This document shows positions 7,599 to 14,828 of a DNA stretch of 20,978 nucleotides, piece after piece. The DNA lies in the IMG/VR virus record IMGVR_UViG_3300047353_000757, positions 1 through 20,978 of that record; one strand, given 5' to 3'. The DNA is from a virus. Both the position numbers and the translations under genes were made by a program. How positions within the stretch are numbered: position 1 is the stretch's first letter; each line of letters opens with the position of its first letter. Under the pieces are notes generated by a model that ran no database searches, had not been told where the DNA came from, and saw only the letters and a program-made list of their open reading frames with translations.

Positions 7599-8380
7599 AA
7601 GAATGTAAAATTATCAAATGGGATGTCATCCACCTCTTTATCTAGACATCCACCACCAAACCAGTTTTTGGGTGCATAGACTTGCTTACTCTTTGCTAAC
7701 CATGCTCCCCACCAAGAATATGATGAGTTAGCAATAATATGATACTTACACATAGACATTAGACAGAGATCACAGTCTGAAGAGTTATCTTCAGCAATTG
7801 AAAACCTTTCCTGACCAAAAATCTCTTGCTCTATGCACCATCCTGGATCATCAGAGAACACAAGCACAGGTAAATTAGGTAACTTGGATAATGCCTCTTG
7901 ATAAAACTCTAATGGTGTAACAGGATGATTTGGATTATGAACATAATCACCTCTGCGAACGTGTAGGGAGATTGTGTCTTCTGTCATAAAAGGTTTACAG
8001 ATCTCAAGTAGATCATTCTTAAAAGTAAAGTCTTCACGGATCTCATCTTCAATGTGCTTGAAATATCCTTCAGTCTGATAGTATCCAAGTAGATCTACAT
8101 CATCGGGACAGTTAGTGAATAGTTCTTTATCAAACCTGTGAGTTCTTTCCATCAAAAGTTTGTTCTCTGTAAGACCTACATTATTCTTACTCTCAAGATC
8201 AAAGACATCATAGATGTTCAAATCAGTTAGTTGCACCATCTGATCTTTCTTTCCAAAGACTTCTCTTGGAGGAATACAATAATCGTACCCACGATTCCTA
8301 GCAATCCCTTTCAGAGATGCATATTGAAACATTTGATTAGCAAGTCTGCCAAGATTTCCTAGGTGATTTAATGAAAGCAT
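7595..8380 (-). CDS. GT11 alpha-1,2-fucosyltransferase
   Basis: A 261-residue fucosyltransferase of family GT11 that moves L-fucose from GDP-fucose, usually onto galactose in an alpha-1,2 link. Motifs in order: LGRLANQMFQYASLKG (10-25), HVRRGDYV (140-147), which binds GDP, VFSDD (174-178), and IIANSSYSWWGAWL (215-228). All are strongly conserved in GT11. The start is the ATG at 8380, preceded by AGAGGTTAAT as a good ribosome-binding site and one base after the upstream stop; the frame extends to 8422 but without support. The donor is made by gmd and fcl of the same operon. Confidence 0.93.
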   Translation of the reverse strand: MLSLNHLGNLGRLANQMFQYASLKGIARNRGYDYCIPPREVFGKKDQMVQLTDLNIYDVFDLESKNNVGLTENKLLMERTHRFDKELFTNCPDDVDLLGYYQTEGYFKHIEDEIREDFTFKNDLLEICKPFMTEDTISLHVRRGDYVHNPNHPVTPLEFYQEALSKLPNLPVLVFSDDPGWCIEQEIFGQERFSIAEDNSSDCDLCLMSMCKYHIIANSSYSWWGAWLAKSKQVYAPKNWFGGGCLDKEVDDIPFDNFTFL

Positions 8381-8381
8381 A

Positions 8382-9083
8382 TTAACCTCTATAATTTGGA
8401 CAAGGACAGACCAGACTCTCAAGTTCTTTGTTGCCCATATAATACTCCCTCTTCAACCTTTCAATCTGTGTCCAAGGATTAAGAGTAGATCCTACATCCA
8501 TATAAGTATTATTCTTATTGTTGTCCCAAAGTTTGTGGACCAAAATGTTTGCAAATGCACCTGCTGCACAAAGGAACAACTTATCCTTCAGATCTTGTTC
8601 CAGGATTTCATCAACAAGATTACGATTTAGAACCCAAGCATCATACTCAATAGGATAAAACTTCTCAATTTTAAAAGGAAGGTCATCTAGATTGGTATTC
8701 TTATGAGTAACTAGATGAATGTCTCTTTCTTTATACAGATTGATGTAATGCTCTTTGTAGTATTCATAGTTTGAATTTACAAAAATATTTGCATAAGTAA
8801 TCTGATCCTCAGGTTGTCCAGAAAACTCAATACATTCGGTGTAGCAAGGACAAATAGCAACATAATAATTTGGATCTTGAAACTTCAAAGCATTTTCAAG
8901 TTCTTGTCTTGCAATACCATACAAAGGATGATTACCATTTGCTGCCCACTCACCATTTGCAGGAAAGAACTGTGTTCCTTTAATTGCTCCCCACTCACCA
9001 TCAGCAAACTTACCTAAAGCAAACTTTTCATTATTCAACAATTTTTTATAGAAAAATTCTATTTGTTTTTTATAATCTTTCAT
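8382..9083 (-). CDS. GT-D fold glycosyltransferase (DUF1792-like)
   Basis: A 233-residue protein resembling the GT-D (former DUF1792) glycosyltransferases. The N-terminal ALGKFADGEWGAI (22-34) contains the D-x-E motif (Asp28 and Glu30) used for metal and nucleotide-sugar binding in this fold. The C-terminal FLCAAGAFANILVHKLW (about 170-186) and TYMDVGSTLNPW match the family's Gly/Ala-rich segment and its D-x-G end. Characterised members transfer glucose in serine-rich protein glycosylation, which makes a protein acceptor conceivable here. It starts with an ATGA overlap after the WavE-like gene. Family assignment is by motif reading only. Confidence 0.75.
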   Translation of the reverse strand: MKDYKKQIEFFYKKLLNNEKFALGKFADGEWGAIKGTQFFPANGEWAANGNHPLYGIARQELENALKFQDPNYYVAICPCYTECIEFSGQPEDQITYANIFVNSNYEYYKEHYINLYKERDIHLVTHKNTNLDDLPFKIEKFYPIEYDAWVLNRNLVDEILEQDLKDKLFLCAAGAFANILVHKLWDNNKNNTYMDVGSTLNPWTQIERLKREYYMGNKELESLVCPCPNYRG

Positions 9084-9796
9084 TTCGGTCCTATTTTATA
9101 AGTTAGGTGGTAATCATCAGGAAAGTTGTCTTTTTCAAATTCATATCGGATAAATCTAGAAACTTGTAATCTATCAGTAGTATTATACCACGTATCATTC
9201 CTTACGTGTTCCATATAATGTTGTTCATCAATATCTTTTTTCAACCACCTAAACTTTGTTTGATCCGTTAAAGTATAATTGATATCTCTCCATTTGACAA
9301 CCTCCAGCATAGCATACGTCATAATATTCTCTGCGTGTGATTCTGAATCAATATCAATACAAGCCTTCATCAGTTCTATAATCTTATCAACAGGTCCAGA
9401 GAAATAGTAGTCGCATAAGTATCCAACACTCCCAGTATCCCACCCAAAGCAATTGAAGTGATCATACTTAGTTAATTCCAGAACTTGAGGAATATCGACA
9501 AGGAAATCAGAACGAACTCTCATACCAAAATCATACCCTTTCTCTTTAAGATATTCAAATCCTTTGAGCGTAGTGATCCATACATACATTCCAAAGTGCT
9601 CATCATACTTTAGTTCTGGAGGATCCAAAGTAATCAGAGTGATATTAGATTGTGCAGAAATATTATCAAGGTGCTTCCTTGGTTGTGTATTCCAAGTGAC
9701 CCATACACATTCATAGTCCTTATAATGATCTATGATTTGTTGATGATGTTCTGTGAGACCTTGTATTACGATTGGTGGTTTCTTTCTGTTGCCCAT
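9080..9796 (-). CDS. WavE-like LPS synthesis protein, probable glycosyltransferase
   Basis: A 238-residue protein with FGMRVRSDFLVD (90-101), like the R/K-x-R-S-D core of the WavE lipopolysaccharide family, followed by FNCFGWDTGSVGYLCDYYFSG, which resembles that family's description of a figure or site. The early IVIQGLTEHH and WNTQP also fit. WavE proteins were found in the Vibrio cholerae LPS core cluster, and their exact reaction is not settled. The ATG at 9796 has AGAGGA only two bases upstream. The gene overlaps the upstream one by 31 bases, the longest overlap in this operon. It is most likely a glycosyltransferase of unknown donor. Confidence 0.62.
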   Translation of the reverse strand: MGNRKKPPIVIQGLTEHHQQIIDHYKDYECVWVTWNTQPRKHLDNISAQSNITLITLDPPELKYDEHFGMYVWITTLKGFEYLKEKGYDFGMRVRSDFLVDIPQVLELTKYDHFNCFGWDTGSVGYLCDYYFSGPVDKIIELMKACIDIDSESHAENIMTYAMLEVVKWRDINYTLTDQTKFRWLKKDIDEQHYMEHVRNDTWYNTTDRLQVSRFIRYEFEKDNFPDDYHLTYKIGPK

Positions 9797-10551
9797 ATTC
9801 CTCTATCCGAAACTAAATTAGTAAGATTTCCATTGTCGTCCCAAGCAAAACCAGGATACCCCCAGAGATAGTTTTCATATCCCTCAAGATTATTATCAAA
9901 CATTTCCTGCTTTCTATTGCTCAATACTGCCCAGTTATTTGCTGCTCTGAAGTCAACCCATTTCAAAGTAAGAATATCTTTGATTACACAGTTATTCTTC
10001 AGTGCCTCTGTCCAGGTATCTTCTTCACAGAGATTGAAAAAGTTCTTTGCATGTGGAACTAGTCCATCAAGATTGGGATACCAGTCTGTGATATTCCAAC
10101 ACTTTTTCATAACATCAACTGACCCAAAATTAAAAAGATCACATAGCACAAAGTTATCTATAGCAGTTGCTTGAGTAGTCAAATACTTCTTTCTTTCAAG
10201 TTCACACATACACCACTCAAAGATGTTAGGCATCAAATTGATACAGTCAAGTCTTCCCTTTAAAAGATGACTGAAACCTTGATACTTAGCGTGATCGATT
10301 CCGCGATTGACTAGAATAGGATGACCATATCCAATATCAGATCTGATTAGTTCATCACTCCAATCAACATAATCACAATACTCTTCAAGTTTATCTGGTT
10401 TCAATCCATGACCTGTGACTATAATATAGTCATATGGATTGTTCTTTCTATAGTGTTCAACTACAAAATTACACTGATCTAACTTTTGCTCTTGACCAGA
10501 TTCAATAAAAACGTGCGTGAGTAGAATGCACCCTTGATATTTAATACTCAT
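9766..10551 (-). CDS. Hypothetical protein, possible glycosyltransferase
   Basis: A 261-residue protein that I cannot assign with confidence. It has GCILLTHVFI near the start, YDYIIVTGHG (40-49), FSHLLKGRLDCINLMP (93-108) and several Trp and aromatic residues in the second half (NLEGYENYLWGYPGFAWDD). K-G-R-L-D at 98-102 recalls the K/R-x-R-x-D core of the WavE-like neighbour, so it may be a distant glycosyltransferase of the same type. The start is chosen as the ATG at 10551, which overlaps the sulfotransferase by 11 bases; upstream ATG (10572) and TTG (10590) codons are in frame. Its place in the operon supports a role in glycan assembly. Confidence 0.6.
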   Translation of the reverse strand: MSIKYQGCILLTHVFIESGQEQKLDQCNFVVEHYRKNNPYDYIIVTGHGLKPDKLEEYCDYVDWSDELIRSDIGYGHPILVNRGIDHAKYQGFSHLLKGRLDCINLMPNIFEWCMCELERKKYLTTQATAIDNFVLCDLFNFGSVDVMKKCWNITDWYPNLDGLVPHAKNFFNLCEEDTWTEALKNNCVIKDILTLKWVDFRAANNWAVLSNRKQEMFDNNLEGYENYLWGYPGFAWDDNGNLTNLVSDRGIWATERNHQS

Positions 10552-11317
10552 AATTATAGGTTTCAAGATCATTTGCAAAATGTTCTTCAATAATCTTTTT
10601 GGTCCTTGGAGTATACATCTCCCTATAGTATCTGTGATTAGACCTTCTATCTTGATTAATAGTTAAATCAAACCCAACTCTATCAGAGATATACTCCATA
10701 TCACTCTTAATAGTTTCAACCTTACCAATATAGTCTGGAATGTCACCGATGACATCTGTTTGCGGTAAAAAGTGAATATCTCTAGACCAACCACTATCTA
10801 CAAACTGCTCGCAGAAGTAATCAAATCCCATGTTCTTTTTGATTGTTAGGAACTTTCCACCATCAACATCAGCAAGAATATCAAAGTATGATAGTGGTTG
10901 ACCATCTATGTTCCAATCATATGCTTGTCTATAGTGACTATAAAAGTCATCGTAAGATTCAAACTGTTTGGGATCAGTTTCCCACATACGGTAGATACAG
11001 AGAGTATCATCTTCCCACAATCCTTTACTCTGCAAAAATGTTTTATAGTTATTCTGTATTCTACCTACCAGTCTGTTCTGAGTAAAATCGGACCAAGCAG
11101 ATAGCAATCTATCAAAAGGATTTCTAACGATGGCAAACTTAAAATATTCTGATTTATTGGGAAAGAACTCAAGGTAATCTTTCGCCTTCATATGATGAAG
11201 AACGGGTGGTGGATCATCAGTCCAACCATACCGTTCTTTTAATTTGATATGAATTGATGTTCCACCTGCCTTTGGAACGTGGAAAAAAATAAACTTTTCC
11301 TTATCAGATACTAACAT
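10541..11317 (-). CDS. Carbohydrate sulfotransferase (PAPS-dependent)
   Basis: A 258-residue sulfotransferase. FFHVPKAGGTSI (11-22) is the 5'-phosphosulfate-binding loop, and FAIVRNPFDRLLSAW (61-75) is the 3'-phosphate-binding motif with Arg65 and Ser73, as in the sulfotransferase 2 family of carbohydrate sulfotransferases. These enzymes move sulfate from PAPS to a sugar hydroxyl. PAPS would come from the host. No signal peptide or transmembrane segment is seen, so it should act in the cytoplasm on the growing glycan or on a nucleotide- or lipid-linked sugar. It joins the upstream fusion gene by TGATG. A sulfated sugar in a phage-encoded glycan is unusual. Confidence 0.88.
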   Translation of the reverse strand: MLVSDKEKFIFFHVPKAGGTSIHIKLKERYGWTDDPPPVLHHMKAKDYLEFFPNKSEYFKFAIVRNPFDRLLSAWSDFTQNRLVGRIQNNYKTFLQSKGLWEDDTLCIYRMWETDPKQFESYDDFYSHYRQAYDWNIDGQPLSYFDILADVDGGKFLTIKKNMGFDYFCEQFVDSGWSRDIHFLPQTDVIGDIPDYIGKVETIKSDMEYISDRVGFDLTINQDRRSNHRYYREMYTPRTKKIIEEHFANDLETYNYEY

Positions 11318-12471
11318 CAGATAAACTTATTCAATCTAGTAAAGTGTCGTCCACCATCAAACGATGTATGCTGGATAGTATCGATAATAATCTCCATAGT
11401 TGATGGGTCAACATACTTTGAGGGAATGGCAAAATGATTAGCACAGTTGTGTCTAATCGCGTGCTCTGCAGTATAGTCATCGAAGACCAGTGCAGAGATA
11501 ATATCATTAGATTTGTTTGCCGCCAAGTTCACGCCCTGCCCAGAACGACAGAATGACATTGCAAAGTTACACTCGTTAGAGTAAATCAGAGATACTGACT
11601 GGGAAACATAATCATAGTAGTCACAAGGTTTATCTACATAGGTTCCAACGTCAATATAAGGAATACCTTTTACCTCAAGGATAGTCTTTGCTTTTTCTTT
11701 CAGTTCCCACCCAGAGTGATCACAAGCAAGTGCTACAGGTTTCTCTCCAAATCCTCTAATAACTCTCTTACAAAAGAACTCAAACGTTGCTGGCGTTCCA
11801 AGAACGTGCATCTTTTCAGTATCGTGTGCAGTAACCGTCAGACCATCTTCAATCATAAGGTTATACATTGGAGCAATATAGAACTCACCTTTTACATACA
11901 TTTCCTCATCAATGACACGTTTACCATATTTCAAAAACATATTACCTGTCTTGAAATAATAAAGACCGACGTTTGCGTGTTCAGAAATAACCTCCTTCTC
12001 TACTACTCTCGCTACCTTACCATTAATATCGGTCTCAGCATAACTGTGATCAGAACTATTTGCTAAAAACGTCAGCAAGAAACCATCAGAATCTACATCA
12101 ATAGTTTCTGGTTTGAACACTGGTTCAAAGCAGACATCAGGAGTGTAGATGATAAGTGGAATATTATTATCAATATACTTCTCTGCCAGAACACAAGTCT
12201 CAAGTGCTCCGCGTGTAACTTTATCTACAACAACAATCTGAATATCCTCTCCAAACTTTTGCTTCAGAATCTTATCAATACTAAAGTTATAGATGTGATC
12301 TAGTCTTATGATAAAGATAAGATTACACTCACTAGTATCAACAGAATCAATAGACCAGTCAATGACGTGCTTATCCTTAGCAAGGATAAGTGGTTTGGGC
12401 ATCATAAACCCAGCATCAAGGAACCTCTGTGCTCTTCCAGCAATGGGAAGAAGAAGATTATATTTTTTCAT
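11317..12471 (-). CDS. Fused sugar nucleotidyltransferase and RpiB-type sugar-phosphate isomerase
   Basis: A 384-residue bifunctional protein. Residues 1 to about 235 are a nucleotidyltransferase: NLLLPIAGRAQRF (5-17), a variant of the G-x-G-x-R signature, MPKPLI (24-29) with the conserved Lys26, IIYTPDV (107-113) with a metal-type Asp112, and ANVGLYYFK (166-174). Residues about 245-384 are an RpiB/LacAB isomerase: LACDHSGWELK (248-258), SFCRSGQGVNLAANK (306-320) with Cys308 as the proton-transfer residue, RHNCANHFAIP (340-350) with His341, and GGRHFTRLNKF (373-383). The second domain also has DVGTYV..CDYYDYV, as in RpiB. Both active sites look intact. It follows the kinase gene by ATGA. The substrate is unknown; see the pathway finding. 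Confidence 0.88.
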   Translation of the reverse strand: MKKYNLLLPIAGRAQRFLDAGFMMPKPLILAKDKHVIDWSIDSVDTSECNLIFIIRLDHIYNFSIDKILKQKFGEDIQIVVVDKVTRGALETCVLAEKYIDNNIPLIIYTPDVCFEPVFKPETIDVDSDGFLLTFLANSSDHSYAETDINGKVARVVEKEVISEHANVGLYYFKTGNMFLKYGKRVIDEEMYVKGEFYIAPMYNLMIEDGLTVTAHDTEKMHVLGTPATFEFFCKRVIRGFGEKPVALACDHSGWELKEKAKTILEVKGIPYIDVGTYVDKPCDYYDYVSQSVSLIYSNECNFAMSFCRSGQGVNLAANKSNDIISALVFDDYTAEHAIRHNCANHFAIPSKYVDPSTMEIIIDTIQHTSFDGGRHFTRLNKFI

Positions 12472-13139
12472 TTAGAACTCTTAAGAATTTCAGTTGTAGT
12501 TAAATGTGCGTATTCAATCCAGTCGTGGATATCTCCATATCCCTCTAGTAATTTATAAAGAAAACAAGAGGCAAATATATCACCAGCACCAAGAACATTA
12601 ACGTTCTTTAGCATCAGTTCCTTTGGTAGTTTGTAGAAAAACTCCTCTTCCCCATTAGATACAACGCTTCCAGATGCACTATGAAGAATCACCCACCCCT
12701 TTGTAGAGTTAGTGTATTCTGAAAGACTATCATTGATATCTTCATCAGAGATGAATAGATAGTCCACATACTGAAGCATCTCCATATTAACTGGTTTGCC
12801 AGGACAAATATCGGCAGTGACAATACTGTCCAAAGCAGGGATGAAATCGTGTCGTGTCAGTTCATTTAGATAAATCAGATGACTGATCTTAGAACTCATC
12901 ATCTTTACCTGATGCTGCACTAAACTCAAGTTGACTTTGGAATATCTTTTTGCAGCAGGTTTATCAACATAGATGAGAGCTTGTCCTACATCAATAGGAG
13001 ACAATCCAATATCAAGAGTTGGATCAATTTCTAATAATGCCTTCCAAACATTTGCCATTGATCCCAAAGTTTTCTTTTCTACATCACCATCAACAATAGT
13101 ATCGATAGTTAGATGACCATAAAGTGCAATGTCTTTCAT
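12468..13139 (-). CDS. PfkB-like sugar(-phosphate) kinase
   Basis: A 223-residue member of the ribokinase/PfkB superfamily. The C-terminal NVLGAGDIFASCFLYKLLEG (181-200) is the PfkB signature, with the anion-hole G-A-G and catalytic base Asp187. GSMANVWKALLEI (26-38) corresponds to the G-G-x-x-N-x-A substrate-domain helix, and YLFISDEDI (127-135) to the N-x-x-E/D region. It is short (a typical member has about 300 residues), mainly through loss of the lid and some middle strands. PfkB kinases act in ADP-heptose synthesis (the HldE kinase domain), which is relevant to its place between a HAD phosphatase and a nucleotidyltransferase-isomerase. It is coupled to both by TGATG and ATGA overlaps. 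Confidence 0.82.
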   Translation of the reverse strand: MKDIALYGHLTIDTIVDGDVEKKTLGSMANVWKALLEIDPTLDIGLSPIDVGQALIYVDKPAAKRYSKVNLSLVQHQVKMMSSKISHLIYLNELTRHDFIPALDSIVTADICPGKPVNMEMLQYVDYLFISDEDINDSLSEYTNSTKGWVILHSASGSVVSNGEEEFFYKLPKELMLKNVNVLGAGDIFASCFLYKLLEGYGDIHDWIEYAHLTTTEILKSSK

Positions 13140-13675
13140 CAGAACTTTTCTTTCAAATCAAGTTCGTAAATCTTATCTATTACTTTATCATAAGAAACAC
13201 AAGGAAGCAACCCATCTATTTCAAGTGTGTCGAATAGTGTCATAACTACATTTTCACCACCCTTAACTGACAGAACCTTTGCAACCTGCTTTACTATTCT
13301 TGGAGAATCCAACATACAAACAGGATATCTTACCTTCTTCATAATACCAATATCAAAAAGATCATCCCCAACATAAGCAGTATCTTTCTCTGTGCAATTA
13401 TATTGCTTCAAGATATCATCAAGATAATTTGCCTTGTCACTATGAAAACCTGATCCGCGATTAGCAATGACGTGTAAATTTCTGTTCTCAAGGATGCTAA
13501 CGTTGTACGGATCACCAGTCAAGAATACAACATTGACTCCGATTGCACGGAATCGTTTAATTGCAGTCCAATCTTTATCACAGAAAGTTTTAAGTTTTAC
13601 TGTCCCTTCACGATCATAATATTTGATACCGTCTGTCATAACGCCATCAACATCCAAAATTAATAATTTAATCAC
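13139..13675 (-). CDS. KdsC-like HAD sugar-phosphate phosphatase
   Basis: A 178-residue HAD-superfamily phosphatase of the KdsC type without a cap domain. Motif I is LLILDVDGVMTDG (4-16) with nucleophile Asp8 and acid Asp10, motif II is FLTGD (51-55) with Thr53, Lys81 (SDKANYL) is motif III, and VGDDLFD (102-108) is motif IV. Related enzymes include Kdo-8-phosphate phosphatase. The start is a GTG at 13675: the only nearby ATG would fall inside motif I, and AGGGGA lies eight bases upstream of the GTG. The GTG overlaps the preceding TAG by one base. It probably removes the non-anomeric phosphate from a sugar bisphosphate made by the adjacent kinase. Confidence 0.88.
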   Translation of the reverse strand: MIKLLILDVDGVMTDGIKYYDREGTVKLKTFCDKDWTAIKRFRAIGVNVVFLTGDPYNVSILENRNLHVIANRGSGFHSDKANYLDDILKQYNCTEKDTAYVGDDLFDIGIMKKVRYPVCMLDSPRIVKQVAKVLSVKGGENVVMTLFDTLEIDGLLPCVSYDKVIDKIYELDLKEKF

Positions 13676-14397
13676 TATAGAGTTCCCCTATCCTCAAGTT
13701 GAATATTATAGTCTAAAGCAAGTTGATTGATCTCTTTCTGATATTCTGAGGTGTTCCACTTACCTTTAATCAGAGCAGTAGCGATATATGGATATGCTTT
13801 ACTATCAAAGTGACCACCGCGATGAAGAGAACTTTCATGGAAGTAGAAAGCAGATTGATAACCCAACTGATGCATCGCTCTGCTAGCACCGCCAGCGTAT
13901 TCAAAGTTCCTCAACTGAACTGGATTGAGAAGATTAATGATTTTAATAAGGTCATCTTTCTTCCAAATAGATACCTGATGAACTGCCGAATAATAATCAC
14001 AACTCTTGTAAATATTAGTCGCTAACTTTTCTTCAAGAGTATCAGCACCAGATCGAAGTAGTTTAACACAAGAGAACTCATCATTTTTCTTTAAAAAATT
14101 CAGTGCCTTATTAAACTCTCTAGTTGAAACTTTATCATACAGCATAAAGTCTTCTTGAGCATAGATGACATATTCTTCATCTATTGCATCAAGGCAACCA
14201 AGAATTCTTTCAGCATATGAGTTTTTCTCATCATTTACAAGTTGAAGATGTTGATCGCCAATAACTTCCGAAAGGGAGTTAATAGCAACATAACTTTTTT
14301 CTACTTGCGGAAAGTATTTTTCAATACCCCCAAAATATACTGGAAACACATCCTCATATTCAGTGTTTGTCCAGGTGAATAATGCTACATTTTTCAT
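13675..14397 (-). CDS. GT-A-like hypothetical glycosyltransferase
   Basis: A 240-residue protein with features of a GT-A transferase but no family I can name. It starts MKNVALFTWTNTEYEDVFPVY, has a region predicting a Rossmann-like strand, then EEYVIYAQEDFMLYD (74-88), where the acidic Q-E-D-F may be the metal site, as in several O-antigen cluster proteins. Later segments SAVHQVSIWKKDDL, FEYAGGASRAMHQLGY and FYFHESSLHRGGH have the aromatic and His content of such enzymes. It joins its upstream neighbour by ATGA and downstream by TAGTG. Function inferred mainly from context. Confidence 0.6.
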   Translation of the reverse strand: MKNVALFTWTNTEYEDVFPVYFGGIEKYFPQVEKSYVAINSLSEVIGDQHLQLVNDEKNSYAERILGCLDAIDEEYVIYAQEDFMLYDKVSTREFNKALNFLKKNDEFSCVKLLRSGADTLEEKLATNIYKSCDYYSAVHQVSIWKKDDLIKIINLLNPVQLRNFEYAGGASRAMHQLGYQSAFYFHESSLHRGGHFDSKAYPYIATALIKGKWNTSEYQKEINQLALDYNIQLEDRGTL

Positions 14398-14828
14398 TTT
14401 AAGTTGCCTACATAATCGCTACAAATACCATAGCAGTCCGCTTCTCTATTTACACCTTCTAGATCAACCAGAACTGAATTTTTACTTACGTTTTTACCAG
14501 GATAAGTCCAGATATATCCTTGACTGGTAAGAGTATAGGCATCTTCTTCATGCCAAAAGTAATTGAATCCAATAAACTTTCTTTCAGTACAGTATGTGAG
14601 AGTAGCAAAGTCTTTACAGTGAATCCAAAGTTTACTTTTAAATGCATTCAACCAACTACTATCAATGAGGTATTGAGATTTATCATGCCCTAGTTGTAAA
14701 CCCAGACCAATTCTCAAATCGATTTCAACATCATATCCCTGCTTGATAGCACTCTCAATATACTTGGGAGAGTTTTCATTCTCAGGATCTGGACCATTGA
14801 TGTTTCCTCTATGAGCAATTAATCTCAT
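14394..14828 (-). CDS. Minimal GDPD-like phosphodiesterase
   Basis: A 144-residue protein with the active-site pattern of glycerophosphodiester phosphodiesterases: LIAHRGN (3-9) with His6 and Arg7, PENSPKYI-like ENENSPKYIESAIKQGYDVEIDLR (within 16-39) with Glu35 and Asp37 in E-x-D, and LGHDKS (46-51) with His48. Full-length GDPD enzymes have about 240 residues or more; this one has barely more than the first half of the TIM barrel plus an aromatic-rich end (FNYFWHEEDAYTLTSQGYIW). It may remove or process a glycerophosphate or another phosphodiester on the glycan, or act on lipid. It joins both neighbours by ATGA overlaps. Confidence 0.75.
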   Translation of the reverse strand: MRLIAHRGNINGPDPENENSPKYIESAIKQGYDVEIDLRIGLGLQLGHDKSQYLIDSSWLNAFKSKLWIHCKDFATLTYCTERKFIGFNYFWHEEDAYTLTSQGYIWTYPGKNVSKNSVLVDLEGVNREADCYGICSDYVGNLK

